DNA of 64,000 nucleotides from Oscillospiraceae bacterium (GCA_024404915.1 JAKSPJ010000001.1:124001-188000), one strand, 5' to 3'. Counted from the stretch's first letter, positions 1-8,646 are shown. The notes: generated by a model from the sequence alone, not told the origin. Program-made: numbers and translations.

Positions 1-8
1 CTTTTTTC

Positions 9-644
9 TTAGTAATAAAGAACTGTTCCGTCCATAACAAATGTAAATACAGTTAATAATCCCGCAACTACACCGCTTACTACTGCAAGTCTAATCTTAT
101 TTTTCTCATTAGAATACATTTTCCACAATAAAAATATACCAATCAAATCAACAACTGTCTGAAATAAAAACTTATGATTCATCATTACCGACAGCAACAA
201 TGATATAAACTCATAGACTAATAGCCCGATTGGCAATGATAATGCTATTATTCCCACCATATTGTTTTTTTGGGCTAAATGTGCTATCAGTGCACATAAT
301 CCACAAATTGCGGATGGAATCAACCATATCGCAGACTGCACGAGTGCCTCTGATAACTCACTAATTCTAGGGTACTGAAACAACGGTGAAATCAGAAAAT
401 GTACAATAAAAAAAGAAGTATTCATAAATGCAAAATAAAGAAACGTTCCCACAGAGGCTTCCCATGCTTTATCATAAAGCATAACAACTATCATTCCTGA
501 AATCGCCCAAAATCCAAGAGAACCAGAAAACGAACTAAATGTCCAAATATTATTTCCTGGAAATAAATCCAATACTGCGCATAGTGTGCCAGCAACTATT
601 CCAAAAACAATAGCCAATAGCAATCGATTCTCAAATTTTTTCAT
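9..644 (-). CDS. Hypothetical multi-pass membrane protein
   Basis: 211 residues with about six hydrophobic segments (roughly 8-28, 42-58, 66-88, 100-122, 128-150, 160-175 and 185-208) and short polar loops. I recognise no family and propose no function. The ATG at 644 is preceded by AGAGGG with 5 nt spacing. The gene and the 200 bp upstream are clearly more AT-rich than the rest of the window, which could mean recent acquisition. It stands alone: ppdK, on the same strand, ends in its own terminator before it. Existence is supported by length, ribosome-binding site and coherent membrane topology. Confidence 0.75.
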   Translation of the reverse strand: MKKFENRLLLAIVFGIVAGTLCAVLDLFPGNNIWTFSSFSGSLGFWAISGMIVVMLYDKAWEASVGTFLYFAFMNTSFFIVHFLISPLFQYPRISELSEALVQSAIWLIPSAICGLCALIAHLAQKNNMVGIIALSLPIGLLVYEFISLLLSVMMNHKFLFQTVVDLIGIFLLWKMYSNEKNKIRLAVVSGVVAGLLTVFTFVMDGTVLYY

Positions 645-678
645 ATATTCCCTCTACGTTAAAGCAGAATTTACCATC

Positions 679-705
679 CAGATAAATTCAAATTCAATTT
701 ATCTG
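679..705. promoter_or_regulatory. Perfect inverted repeat upstream of the membrane-protein gene
   Basis: Ten-base arms (CAGATAAATT and its complement) surround a 7-nt centre, 35 nt before the ATG at 644. In this position it could be an operator or a leader hairpin. Nothing in the window identifies a cognate regulator. Confidence 0.4.
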
Positions 706-767
706 AATTATAAGTAATAACGTAAACTATTACTATAATAAAATGCAATATAGAAAAAAGTATTCAA

Positions 768-812
768 TTTACGCCATAAAATACATTTATGCCATTTACG
801 CCATTTACGCCA
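768..812. repeat. Short direct repeats of TTTACGCCA
   Basis: Three to four near-identical copies of a 9-10 nt unit (TTTACGCCAT, one with TTTATGCCAT) are packed into about 45 nt of AT-rich DNA between the ppdK terminator and the upstream region of the membrane-protein gene. Tandem half-sites can be protein-binding sites, but they may also be simple-sequence drift. Confidence 0.4.
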
Positions 813-856
813 AAAGGGTACAGAATAGCAATCTCTACTCTTTTTTTATTGCAATT

Positions 857-893
857 AAAAAAACACCCCGTAATTCCAAAGAATACGGGGTGT
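857..893 (-). terminator. Rho-independent terminator of ppdK
   Basis: On the minus strand a 10-bp stem (ACACCCCGTA paired with its complement, 863-893) is followed directly by a run of seven U. It begins 38 nt after the ppdK stop codon. Confidence 0.9.
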
Positions 894-930
894 CATTTGC
901 ATTATAGCGATGGAATCATCCTGCGCAGCA

Positions 931-3561
931 TTATTTTGCTTCAGCAATTGCAGCCTGAGCAGCAGCCAGTCTTGCAATCGGAACACGGAACGGAGAGCAG
1001 GAAACATAGTCCAGGCCAATCTTGTGGCAGAACTCAACGGAAGTCGGATCGCCGCCGTGCTCACCACAGATACCGCAGTGGAGCTTCGGGTTCACCGGCT
1101 TGCCAAGCTCGATTGCCATCTTCATCAGCTTGCCAACGCCTGTCTGATCCAGCTTTGCAAACGGATCATTTTCGAAAATCTTTGCATCGTAGTAAGCACC
1201 GAGGAACTTACCAGCATCATCACGGGAGAAGCCGAATGTCATCTGTGTCAGGTCGTTTGTACCGAAGCAGAAGAAGTCAGCTTCCTTAGCGATATCGTCA
1301 GCTGTCAGAGCAGCACGCGGAATCTCGATCATGGTACCAACTTCGTACTTCAGGTCTGCGCCTGCCTCTGCGATAACAGCATCAGCAGTCTCAACAACAA
1401 CCTTCTTTACATACTTCAGCTCCTTGACTTCGCCAACCAGCGGAATCATGATTTCCGGCTTAACGGTCCAATCCGGATGTGCCTTCTGTACATTGATAGC
1501 AGCCTTGATGACAGCCTTTGTCTGCATTGCAGCAATTTCCGGATATGTAACAGCCAGACGGCAGCCACGGTGACCCATCATCGGGTTGAACTCGTGGAGA
1601 GAAGCGATAATTGCCTTGATGTCCTCAACAGTCTTACCCTGAGCATCTGCAAGTGCCTTGATGTCAGCTTCTTCTGTCGGAACGAACTCGTGGAGAGGCG
1701 GATCCAGGAAACGGATTGTAACAGGGTTGCCTTCCAGAGCCTCATAGAGAGCCTCAAAGTCAGCCTGCTGCATCGGCTCAATCTTTGCCAGAGCAGCTTC
1801 ACGCTGTTCAACTGTATCTGCACAGATCATCTCACGGAAAGCAGCGATTCTGCTCGGCTCGAAGAACATGTGCTCTGTACGGCAGAGACCGATACCTTCT
1901 GCGCCCAGCTCTCTTGCCTTCTTTGCATCAGCCGGTGTATCTGCATTGGTACGAACCTTCAGCTTACGATACTTGTCAGCCCAACCCATAACACGGCCGA
2001 ACTCACCAGCGATCTGAGCGTCAACTGTCGGGATGATGCCCTTGTAGATGTTACCGGTAGTACCATCGATAGAAATCGGATCGCCTTCCTTGAATGTTTC
2101 ACCAGCAAGTGTGAACACCTTGTTTGCTTCGTCCATATTGATTTCGGAGCAGCCGGATACACAGCATGTACCCATACCACGAGCAACAACAGCTGCGTGA
2201 GAAGTCATACCGCCACGAACTGTCAGGATACCCTGAGAAGCCTTCATACCGGTGATGTCCTCCGGAGAGGTCTCCAGACGAACCAGAACAACCTTCTCAC
2301 CCTTTGCGTTCCATGCCTCAGCATCGTCAGCAGTAAATACAACCTTACCGCAAGCTGCACCAGGAGATGCACCCAGGCCCTTGCCCAGCGGAGTTGCAGC
2401 CTTCAGAGCCTTTGCATCGAACTGCGGGTGGAGCAGTGTATCCAGGTTACGAGGATCAATCATCAGAACAGCTTCCTGCTCAGTCTTCATTCCCTCATCA
2501 ACCAGGTCACAAGCAATCTTCAGAGCAGCCGGAGCTGTTCTCTTACCGTTACGGCACTGGAGCATATAGAGCTTCTTGTTCTCAACAGTGAACTCCATAT
2601 CCTGCATATCGTGGTAGTGATTCTCAAGGATATCACAAACCTTAATGAACTCTTCGTATGCTGCCGGGAACTCCTGCTCCATCTGTGCAATCGGCATCGG
2701 AGTACGAACACCAGCAACAACGTCTTCGCCCTGTGCATTCTTCAGGAACTCGCCCATGAGCTTCTTCTCACCAGTTGCAGGGTCACGAGTAAATGCAACG
2801 CCTGTACCGCAATCGTCGCCCATGTTACCGAATGCCATCATCTGCACGTTAACAGCGGTACCCCAGGAATACGGAATATCGTTGTCACGACGGTAAACGT
2901 TTGCACGCGGGTTATCCCAGGAACGGAAAACTGCCTTAACAGCGCCCATCAGCTGCTGCTTCGGGTCTGTCGGGAAGTCCTCGCCGATCTTGGACTTGTA
3001 CTCTGCCTTGAACTGCTCTGCCAATTCCTTCAGATCAGCTGCTGTCAGCTCAACGTCCTGCTTCACACCACGATCAGCCTTCATCTTGTCGATGAGCTCC
3101 TCGAAGTACTTCTTGCCGACTTCCATAACAACATCAGAATACATCTGGATGAATCTTCTGTAGCAGTCATATGCCCAACGCTCATTGCCGGACTTTGCAG
3201 CCATTGTCTGAACAACTTCCTCATTCAGGCCGAGGTTCAGGATGGTGTCCATCATACCGGGCATAGAAGCTCTTGCACCGGAACGAACAGAAACGAGAAG
3301 CGGGTTCTCCTTATCACCGAACTTCTTACCGGTGATGCCTTCCATCTTTACGATGTACTCTTCGATTTCAGCCATGATGTCAGGATTGATCTGACGGCCA
3401 TCCTCGTAGTACTGTGTGCAGGCTTCAGTAGAAATTGTGAAGCCCTGCGGAACCGGCAGACCGATTTTGGTCATTTCAGCCAGGTTCGCACCTTTGCCGC
3501 CAAGCAGCTCACGCATGCTTGCGTCGCCCTCTGAGAAGAGGTAACAATACTTTTTACCCAT
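931..3561 (-). CDS. ppdK: Pyruvate, phosphate dikinase
   Basis: 876 residues, the usual length for bacterial PPDK, which interconverts pyruvate + ATP + Pi with PEP + AMP + PPi in the cytoplasm. The N-terminal nucleotide-binding domain opens MGKKYCYLFSEGD and contains GGKGANLAEM. The swivelling phosphohistidine domain carries GGMTSHAAVVARGMG (catalytic His in TSHAA). The C-terminal PEP/pyruvate barrel shows the CGICGEHGGDP motif. The reading frame continues 28 codons further upstream, but the ATG at 3561 has GGAGG at 8 nt and matches the family N-terminus, so I start there. The gene is monocistronic, with its own promoter, structured leader and terminator. In fermentative Clostridia the enzyme usually works with PPi-dependent glycolysis. 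Confidence 0.97.
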   Translation of the reverse strand: MGKKYCYLFSEGDASMRELLGGKGANLAEMTKIGLPVPQGFTISTEACTQYYEDGRQINPDIMAEIEEYIVKMEGITGKKFGDKENPLLVSVRSGARASMPGMMDTILNLGLNEEVVQTMAAKSGNERWAYDCYRRFIQMYSDVVMEVGKKYFEELIDKMKADRGVKQDVELTAADLKELAEQFKAEYKSKIGEDFPTDPKQQLMGAVKAVFRSWDNPRANVYRRDNDIPYSWGTAVNVQMMAFGNMGDDCGTGVAFTRDPATGEKKLMGEFLKNAQGEDVVAGVRTPMPIAQMEQEFPAAYEEFIKVCDILENHYHDMQDMEFTVENKKLYMLQCRNGKRTAPAALKIACDLVDEGMKTEQEAVLMIDPRNLDTLLHPQFDAKALKAATPLGKGLGASPGAACGKVVFTADDAEAWNAKGEKVVLVRLETSPEDITGMKASQGILTVRGGMTSHAAVVARGMGTCCVSGCSEINMDEANKVFTLAGETFKEGDPISIDGTTGNIYKGIIPTVDAQIAGEFGRVMGWADKYRKLKVRTNADTPADAKKARELGAEGIGLCRTEHMFFEPSRIAAFREMICADTVEQREAALAKIEPMQQADFEALYEALEGNPVTIRFLDPPLHEFVPTEEADIKALADAQGKTVEDIKAIIASLHEFNPMMGHRGCRLAVTYPEIAAMQTKAVIKAAINVQKAHPDWTVKPEIMIPLVGEVKELKYVKKVVVETADAVIAEAGADLKYEVGTMIEIPRAALTADDIAKEADFFCFGTNDLTQMTFGFSRDDAGKFLGAYYDAKIFENDPFAKLDQTGVGKLMKMAIELGKPVNPKLHCGICGEHGGDPTSVEFCHKIGLDYVSCSPFRVPIARLAAAQAAIAEAK

Positions 3562-3582
3562 TGGAAAAACCTCCATTTCATT

Positions 3583-3643
3583 GTGTACCGGCAAAATTTG
3601 ACCAATCTGCCTTTGCAGACAGGGCATACTGCCGGATGTACAC
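3583..3643 (-). promoter_or_regulatory. Structured 5' leader of ppdK
   Basis: An outer stem (CCGGCA at 3588-3593 with TGCCGG at 3630-3635, extended by GTGTA/TACAC across a 3-nt bulge) encloses a small hairpin TCTGC-cttt-GCAGA (3606-3619). The predicted transcript begins near 3639, so the CCGGCA stem lies at the very 5' end of the mRNA, ending about 12 nt before the ribosome-binding site. It could stabilise the 5' end or regulate translation. No known riboswitch class is recognised. Confidence 0.45.
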
Positions 3644-3645
3644 AT

Positions 3646-3675
3646 ATTATATCACAATTCCCATTGAAATGTAAA
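3646..3675 (-). promoter_or_regulatory. Sigma-A promoter of ppdK
   Basis: Reading the minus strand, -35 TTTACA (3670-3675), an 18-nt spacer, and -10 TATAAT (3646-3651) with an upstream TG extension. The start would be near 3639. Confidence 0.8.
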
Positions 3676-3977
3676 GCGTTTTCTAAATATTTTTCTATAT
3701 TTTTGTATTTTTGTCATTTTTCACAAATCTGTTTCAATTGCTTGCATTTTACGTTGAAATCGTAGATAATAGATAAGAGCAAAGAGCAGCGCAAAACGAT
3801 TCGCAAATGCTTCGTATTTCCGTGCAATATACAGATTGTCCATCAGGCTGCTGCCTTATATTGCAGGAAATATGCCGTTCCGCAGTTTCAGGCTTATCTC
3901 AGCATTGTGGATAATTTTCAGACACATGTTGTGATTTTCACCAATCCGTTCTGCTGCTCATTTCATAACAGAAAAGG
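3676..3977. other. Intergenic region between ppdK and rnhA
   Basis: About 300 nt without a supportable gene. It holds a perfect 9-bp inverted repeat, TGCAATATA (3823-3831) and TATATTGCA (3857-3865), around a 25-nt centre, and a fragment (about 3777-3800) with GAGCAAAGAGCAGCGC words reminiscent of the dispersed repeat at 6275. I see no convincing sigma-A promoter for rnhA here. Confidence 0.5.
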
Positions 3978-3986
3978 ATGAATACT

Positions 3987-4454
3987 ATGCAATCAAACAC
4001 ATTTCCCCATGTACGCATTTTCTCAGACGGTGCCTGCAGCGGAAATCCCGGTCCCGGGGGCTGGGGCACGATTCTGCAGTTTACCGATGCCGCAGGCACG
4101 CTTCACGAAAAGGAATTATCCGGAGGTGAGGCACAGACCACCAACAACCGCATGGAACTTCTGGGTGCCATTCACGGTCTGGAACAGCTGAAAACGCCCT
4201 GCGATGTGGTCATCACCACAGACAGCCGCTATCTCGTGGACAGCGTGACAAAAGGCTGGGTATACGGCTGGCAGAAAAAGGGATGGAAAAAATCTGACAA
4301 CAAGCCCGCACTGAATGTTGACCTGTGGGAACGGCTGCTGCCGCTTCTGCAGAAGCATCAGGTGACTTTTCACTGGGTAAAGGGGCATGCAGGCCACCCG
4401 GAGAACGAGCGATGCGACGCACTGGCTGTTGCAGAGCGACTGAAATTTGACTGA
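3987..4454 (+). CDS. rnhA: Ribonuclease HI
   Basis: 155 residues, the normal size for single-domain RNase HI, which cuts the RNA strand of RNA-DNA hybrids. The four carboxylates are visible: Asp in [17 protein letters not shown], Glu in [13 protein letters not shown], Asp in [15 protein letters not shown], and Asp in NERCDALA, with the conserved His in [13 protein letters not shown]. An upstream in-frame ATG at 3978 directly abuts the AAAAGG ribosome-binding site, so the ATG at 3987 (9 nt spacing) is the better start. It stands alone between convergent ppdK and its own downstream neighbour floT. Confidence 0.95.
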   Translation: MQSNTFPHVRIFSDGACSGNPGPGGWGTILQFTDAAGTLHEKELSGGEAQTTNNRMELLGAIHGLEQLKTPCDVVITTDSRYLVDSVTKGWVYGWQKKGWKKSDNKPALNVDLWERLLPLLQKHQVTFHWVKGHAGHPENERCDALAVAERLKFD

Positions 4455-4481
4455 CTTCAATAAAAATATTTATGTAACATA

Positions 4482-4510
4482 TTGACTTTATTTCTTATAT
4501 ATGGTATAAT
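4482..4510 (+). promoter_or_regulatory. Sigma-A promoter of the flotillin gene
   Basis: TTGACT (4482-4487), 17-nt spacer, TATAAT (4505-4510) with TG extension. This leaves a leader of about 90 nt before the ATG at 4606. Confidence 0.85.
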
Positions 4511-4605
4511 AATAATGCAAGCATATGGCAGAAATACCGGTATCTGCATTGCTTTGCGAATGTAATTATATTGCGAAAGCTGTACACAGAAAGGACGTGT
4601 TCTAA

Positions 4606-6141
4606 ATGCTCAAGAATGCAATTGGCTTCGCAGCCCTGTTCCAACTCCCCCTGGACCCCATTGCCCTGGTTTGTATCGCAGTTGGTGTCATCCTGATTAT
4701 CTCGATTCTCGCTTCCGGTTATCTGAAAGCACCACCAGATACTGCCTACATCATTTCAGGTCTTCGCAGAAAAATCATCATCGGAAAGGCCAGTGTGCGC
4801 ATTCCCTTCTTTGAGAGAGTCGATAAGCTGAAGCTGCAGCTGATTGCAGTTGACGTCAAGACCTCCAGTGCAGTACCCACCGCAGACTATATTAATATCA
4901 ATGTTGATGCAAATGTCAATATCAAGGTCAGCAGTGATCCTTCCCTGATTAAGCTGGGTGCGGAGAACTTCCTGAACCGTGATACAGAATACATTGCAAA
5001 AATTGCCCGTGAGGTTCTGGAAGGCAATATGCGTGAAATTGTCGGTCAGATGACACTGGAAGCAATGGTAAATGACCGTAAGGCATTTGCAGAGAAGGTT
5101 CAGGAAAACGCTGCACCGGACCTGAATCGTATGGGCCTTGAAATCGTATCCTTCAATGTGCAGAACTTCACAGACGATCAGAACCTGATTGAAAATCTTG
5201 GTATTGACAATACCACGAAGATTCAGAAGAAGGCCGCTATTGCAAGAGCAGATTCCGAAAAGGAAATTGAAATTGCAAAGGCACTGGCAAAGAAAGAGGC
5301 AAACGATGCCCGTATTCTTGCAGAAACTGAAATTGCACAGAAGAACAACGAGCTTGCTATTCGTCAGGCAGAGCTGAAAAAAGAAGCAGATACACAGCTT
5401 GCAATTGCTGATGCTGCTTATGAAATCCAGAAGGAAGAGCAGAGAAAATCCATTGAGATTTCCAAGGCAAATGCGAATATTGCCGCTTCTGAAAAGGATG
5501 TCGAACTGAAGGCAAAGGAAGCCGAAGTCAAGGAAAAGGCATTGGAGGCAGATGTCAAGAAAATGGCGGAGGCTGCCCGTTACAAGGCACAGCAGGAAGC
5601 CGATGCAAAGCTGTATCAGCTGAAGAAAGATGCAGAAGCAGACCGTTTCCAGCGTGAGCAGGATGCGGAGGCACAGAAGGCAGAGGCAGAAGCAGCAAAG
5701 TTTGCCAAGATGCAGGAAGCAGAGGGTATTGCCGCTGTTGGTCAGGCTGAAGCAGATGCTATTCGTGCAAAAGGTCTTGCAGAGGCAGAAGGTATCAATG
5801 CTAAGGCAGAGGCAATGAAGAAATACGGTGAGGCTGCCGTTCTGGAAATGTACTTCAAGGCATTGCCTGAGGTAGTTCTGAATGCAGCAATGCCGCTTAC
5901 CAAGGTAGATAAGATCACCATGTACGGTGACGGCAATTCCAGCAAGCTTGTGGGTGACATCATTGGTTCCACCACAAAGATTACAGATGGACTCACAGAG
6001 GCAACGGGCATTGACCTTCGTGCATTGCTGGCAGGGTTCCTGGGCGGCAAGATTGCGGAAAACAATGCACAGGCTGTACCGGCAGCACAGACAACAGAAA
6101 GCGCACCGGAAACCACAGCAGAAGATCTGGCAGAATTCTGA
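4606..6141 (+). CDS. floT: Flotillin-family (SPFH) membrane scaffold protein
   Basis: 511 residues, matching B. subtilis FloT (YuaG). A single N-terminal membrane segment (about 18-40) is followed by the SPFH/Band 7 domain (about 45-200, including PPDTAYIISGLRRKIIIGKA) and a long Ala/Glu/Lys-rich coiled-coil (about 200-410, many AEA repeats). The C-terminal part is short, ending in an acidic tail. Flotillins oligomerise at the inner face of the membrane and organise membrane microdomains. Unlike B. subtilis, no nfeD gene adjoins it; a separate NfeD/SPFH pair sits 3.5 kb away. The ATG has AAAGGA at about 10 nt. The gene has its own promoter and terminator. Confidence 0.9.
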   Translation: MLKNAIGFAALFQLPLDPIALVCIAVGVILIISILASGYLKAPPDTAYIISGLRRKIIIGKASVRIPFFERVDKLKLQLIAVDVKTSSAVPTADYININVDANVNIKVSSDPSLIKLGAENFLNRDTEYIAKIAREVLEGNMREIVGQMTLEAMVNDRKAFAEKVQENAAPDLNRMGLEIVSFNVQNFTDDQNLIENLGIDNTTKIQKKAAIARADSEKEIEIAKALAKKEANDARILAETEIAQKNNELAIRQAELKKEADTQLAIADAAYEIQKEEQRKSIEISKANANIAASEKDVELKAKEAEVKEKALEADVKKMAEAARYKAQQEADAKLYQLKKDAEADRFQREQDAEAQKAEAEAAKFAKMQEAEGIAAVGQAEADAIRAKGLAEAEGINAKAEAMKKYGEAAVLEMYFKALPEVVLNAAMPLTKVDKITMYGDGNSSKLVGDIIGSTTKITDGLTEATGIDLRALLAGFLGGKIAENNAQAVPAAQTTESAPETTAEDLAEF

Positions 6142-6151
6142 TTACACACAA

Positions 6152-6183
6152 AAAGCAGCAGATGAAGTCATCTGCTGCTTTTG
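6152..6183 (+). terminator. Terminator of the flotillin gene
   Basis: A 13-bp stem (AAAGCAGCAGATG and complement) with a 4-nt loop followed by TTTTG, 10 nt after the stop codon. The near-symmetric A and T flanks could let it act on both strands. Confidence 0.85.
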
Positions 6184-6194
6184 CATTCCCATAA

Positions 6195-6274
6195 AACGGG
6201 ATTCCCAAGGGACAATGTCCCTTGGGCCGGGAGGTCCGAAGGGCTGAAAGCCCTCTGGAAATCAACAAAATAAG
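6195..6274 (+). repeat. Dispersed hairpin repeat, family A, copy 1
   Basis: Begins AACGGGATTCC and contains a 10-bp hairpin CCCAAGGGAC-aat-GTCCCTTGGG, then GGCCGGGAGGTCC, then a second hairpin AGGGCT-gaa-AGCCCT. Near-identical copies lie at 6404 and 8559. It runs straight into family B copy 1. Confidence 0.8.
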
Positions 6275-6336
6275 AAGGCGCAAAGAGCAGGAGTATGGGG
6301 GAGAGAAAACAAGAGTTTTCTTTCCCCCGTTTTCAA
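6275..6336 (+). repeat. Dispersed hairpin repeat, family B, copy 1
   Basis: AAGGCGCAAAGAGCA followed by a long G-run/C-run hairpin (GGGGGAGAGAAAA opposite TTTTCTTTCCCCC) and TTCAAT. A close copy is at 10681-10745. Confidence 0.75.
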
Positions 6337-6403
6337 TCGTTCGGGCATCTGCGCAATAAGCCACGCCTAAAACAATTTCCTCAAATCAAAACCTGTACTC
6401 CCC

Positions 6404-6475
6404 AAAACGGGATTCCAAAGGGATAATGTCCCTTGGGCCGGGAGGTCCGGAGGGCTGGAAGCGCTCCGTAAAGCA
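6404..6475 (+). repeat. Dispersed hairpin repeat, family A, copy 2
   Basis: Same consensus as copy 1 (ACGGGATTCC ... AATGTCCCTTGGGCCGGGAGG ... AGGGCTGGAA), but the first hairpin has mismatches (GGGATAATGTCCC) and the 3' end diverges after GCGCTCC. It lies between the flotillin terminator region and the sigma-factor promoter. Confidence 0.8.
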
Positions 6476-6495
6476 CCGCACACTGTATCCGGCAC

Positions 6496-6524
6496 TGGAC
6501 AATACCGAGCAAATGCGCTATAAT
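6496..6524 (+). promoter_or_regulatory. Sigma-A promoter of the ECF sigma operon
   Basis: TGGACA (6496-6501), 17-nt spacer, TATAAT (6519-6524), about 83 nt before the ATG. Confidence 0.7.
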
Positions 6525-6533
6525 AAATTAAAA

Positions 6534-6560
6534 TGTAACCTTTTTATTCCATTTCTCGAT
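6534..6560 (+). promoter_or_regulatory. Possible ECF-type autoregulatory promoter
   Basis: TGTAAC (6534-6539) followed by a T-rich stretch and, after 16 nt, TCGAT (6556-6560). The layout resembles promoters read by ECF factors (AAC-type -35, CG-containing -10), located 45 nt upstream of the sigma gene. This is inference from spacing and motif only. Confidence 0.35.
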
Positions 6561-6606
6561 TATCATGGTGAACAGTGCATTGTTCTTTTTGAAAGGAGGC
6601 AGAAGC

Positions 6607-7173
6607 ATGAACAATACCATATCTGATGAGGAAATTGTGGAGCGTTATACGCTGCGTGATGATGCTGCATTGGATTACAGCATAAAAATATACGGCAAAA
6701 GGTTGCTGTGCCTGGCTTCATCGTTTCTATCAGATACCCGTGATGCCGAGGAGTGCGTAAACGATACCTTTCTAAAAGCGTGGAATTCCATTCCGCCGCA
6801 GAAACCGCAGGATCTGTTTTCCTTCCTTGCAAGACTTTGCCGATGTACAGCGTATGACATCATCAAGAAAAACAATGCTGCAAAACGCAGCGCCCAAATT
6901 GTGGAACTGACTCGTGAAATGGAAGAGTGCATTCCAGACAAAATGAGCGAGACATGGCTTTCAGAAAAAGCACTTGCGGACATCATAAATGATTTTCTGA
7001 AAACGCTTTCAGAAGAACACAGAGTCATTTTTGTGCGGCATTACTGGTTTGGAGAACCCGTTTCTGTCATTGCAGAAACATATCACTTTTCAAAAAGCAA
7101 GGTGAAAACCACACTGCATCGAAGCCGTGAAAAACTGAAAGTGTTTCTGTCTGAGAAAGGAGCATCGCTATGA
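6607..7173 (+). CDS. ECF RNA polymerase sigma factor
   Basis: 188 residues with sigma region 2 at about 20-85 (RDAEECVNDTFLKAWNSIPP) and region 4 at about 125-180 (LSEEHRVIFVRHYWFGEPV followed by a helix-turn-helix and LHRSREKLK). This is the minimal two-domain group-4 architecture. An in-frame ATG exists at 6565, but the ATG at 6607 has AAAGGAGG at 7 nt and is chosen. The stop overlaps the start of the next gene by 4 nt (ATGA), indicating a coupled sigma/anti-sigma pair. The signal sensed cannot be read from sequence. Confidence 0.9.
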   Translation: MNNTISDEEIVERYTLRDDAALDYSIKIYGKRLLCLASSFLSDTRDAEECVNDTFLKAWNSIPPQKPQDLFSFLARLCRCTAYDIIKKNNAAKRSAQIVELTREMEECIPDKMSETWLSEKALADIINDFLKTLSEEHRVIFVRHYWFGEPVSVIAETYHFSKSKVKTTLHRSREKLKVFLSEKGASL

Positions 7174-8546
7174 ATGGAAACGATTTTATGGAAGCAATGA
7201 ACAGCATTAATGAATCCTATCTGCGGGAAGCAACGCACTATATCCCACATGCGAAAGAGAATCATCGGGTGATGCGGTGGGTGATCGGCATTGCGGCGAC
7301 GGCAGCAGCAATTGCCCTGCCTGTAGTATGGCAGAACCAGGTCAAGACAGAAAGTCCTGCTGCTATGAGCGGAAAGGAGCCGGATATTCTGGAAATGAAC
7401 TGCCCTTTCCCGGACTTTTCAGAAAGCGCTGTCCGTGTCACAACTGCTGCATATGCGCCGTATCTGCTGGAGGTTAACCGTTCCGAAATTCATTCTTTAT
7501 CAGACAGGCTTCTGCATGTCACATGGGAAAAGATTTCACCTGATACTGACTATATGGGTGGAGAAACACAGCTTGTATTTGTGGAGAATAACGGTAATCC
7601 TTTCAAACTTGTCTTTTATGCTGATGGTGTGGTGGATTACGAATACAACGGTGTTGCTGAGAAGTACAAAGTAAGTGATGAGAGTATCCATAGTATGGTT
7701 TATAATATTGCTCATCCTGAAAATCTCGAAAATATCACTGATACCTTGATATGGTGTGCGCCTGAATGTCTGACAAATGAAGAAGTCTGGAAGGCACATA
7801 ATTCTCAGCATATCACAGTAGAACCCCAGTGCGCTTCCGCTTTTGGTTTTGCATTCGAACTGCCTGATATGCTGACCTATGAGGTCATTCAAACAGATGA
7901 TGAACCGACAAGCACGCTGCTTGCAACTATTTATCCGATGGGTGAGAATACTCCTATTATCTCTATTGGATTTGGTGTGTGCCGCACAGGACTTGAAACA
8001 AAGTCAATTGACTTCAACGGCTGTTCTGCAACACAAGGATTCTATGATGGCAGTGAAATGTGGAGTTTCATTTCTCTTGCAGATGATTATGAAGGCTGTG
8101 TGATTCTTATGCAGGATGAAAAGCTGTTCCATCAATATGAGGCGGATATAAATACTGTATTGAACACACTGAAATTCAAAAAGTTTGAGAGCGAAAGAAC
8201 CCTTGCAGAACTGAAAACAATCTACCCGGAATTCTCTGAATTGGAAGGAGAGCCTTTCAAAGGAGTAGAGGTGTATATTTGGCAGATGGGAGAAAACTCC
8301 TATGAATGCGGTCTGATGTTCGGGACGAACCGAAACAAGACAGAGGAGGAGATTCTGGCATTATCGAAAAAGGCTTTATCCATAGGTGAAGCAAAGCGGA
8401 TTCTGAGAGCGAGCGGCATCAGCCAGGAAAGTGTTTATGTTATCCCGGTCAGAATGATGTATTCAAATTATTACTATGAGATAGACGAAGCATATTGTGA
8501 AGCTGTCAGAGCCATGTTTGATCAATTTATAGCGGAGGCCGGATAA
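7170..8546 (+). CDS. Putative membrane anti-sigma factor
   Basis: 458 residues. A short cytoplasmic N-terminus beginning MNGNDFMEAMNSINESYL precedes one membrane segment at about 36-53 and a large extracytoplasmic region of about 400 residues rich in aromatic and acidic positions. This layout and the 4-nt overlap with the ECF gene are typical of anti-sigma factors whose outer domain senses a signal. I recognise no zinc-binding (ZAS) motif. The outer domain matches no family I can name, so the function rests on context. A bidirectional terminator and a family-A repeat copy follow. Confidence 0.7.
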   Translation: MNGNDFMEAMNSINESYLREATHYIPHAKENHRVMRWVIGIAATAAAIALPVVWQNQVKTESPAAMSGKEPDILEMNCPFPDFSESAVRVTTAAYAPYLLEVNRSEIHSLSDRLLHVTWEKISPDTDYMGGETQLVFVENNGNPFKLVFYADGVVDYEYNGVAEKYKVSDESIHSMVYNIAHPENLENITDTLIWCAPECLTNEEVWKAHNSQHITVEPQCASAFGFAFELPDMLTYEVIQTDDEPTSTLLATIYPMGENTPIISIGFGVCRTGLETKSIDFNGCSATQGFYDGSEMWSFISLADDYEGCVILMQDEKLFHQYEADINTVLNTLKFKKFESERTLAELKTIYPEFSELEGEPFKGVEVYIWQMGENSYECGLMFGTNRNKTEEEILALSKKALSIGEAKRILRASGISQESVYVIPVRMMYSNYYYEIDEAYCEAVRAMFDQFIAEAG

Positions 8547-8558
8547 ACATTACCTCCG

Positions 8559-8640
8559 AACGGGATTCCAAAGGGACAATGTCCCTTTGGCCGGGAGGTC
8601 CGGAGGGCTGGAACCCCTCTGGAAAGCACTAAAGTAAAGA
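8559..8640 (+). repeat. Dispersed hairpin repeat, family A, copy 3
   Basis: Same consensus as copies 1 and 2. The hairpin here is CCAAAGGGAC-aat-GTCCCTTTGG, so compared with copy 1 a C-G pair has become A-T on both arms. It ends at AAGGCGCAAA (8641-8650), the same junction word that begins family B at 6275. Confidence 0.8.
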
Positions 8641-8646
8641 AGGCGC

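Noticed and set aside
910-3534. Open frame of 874 codons on the plus strand
   Set aside because: It is exactly antisense to ppdK, has no ribosome-binding site, and its translation is Cys/Leu/Ser-rich without a family; typical shadow of a highly expressed gene.
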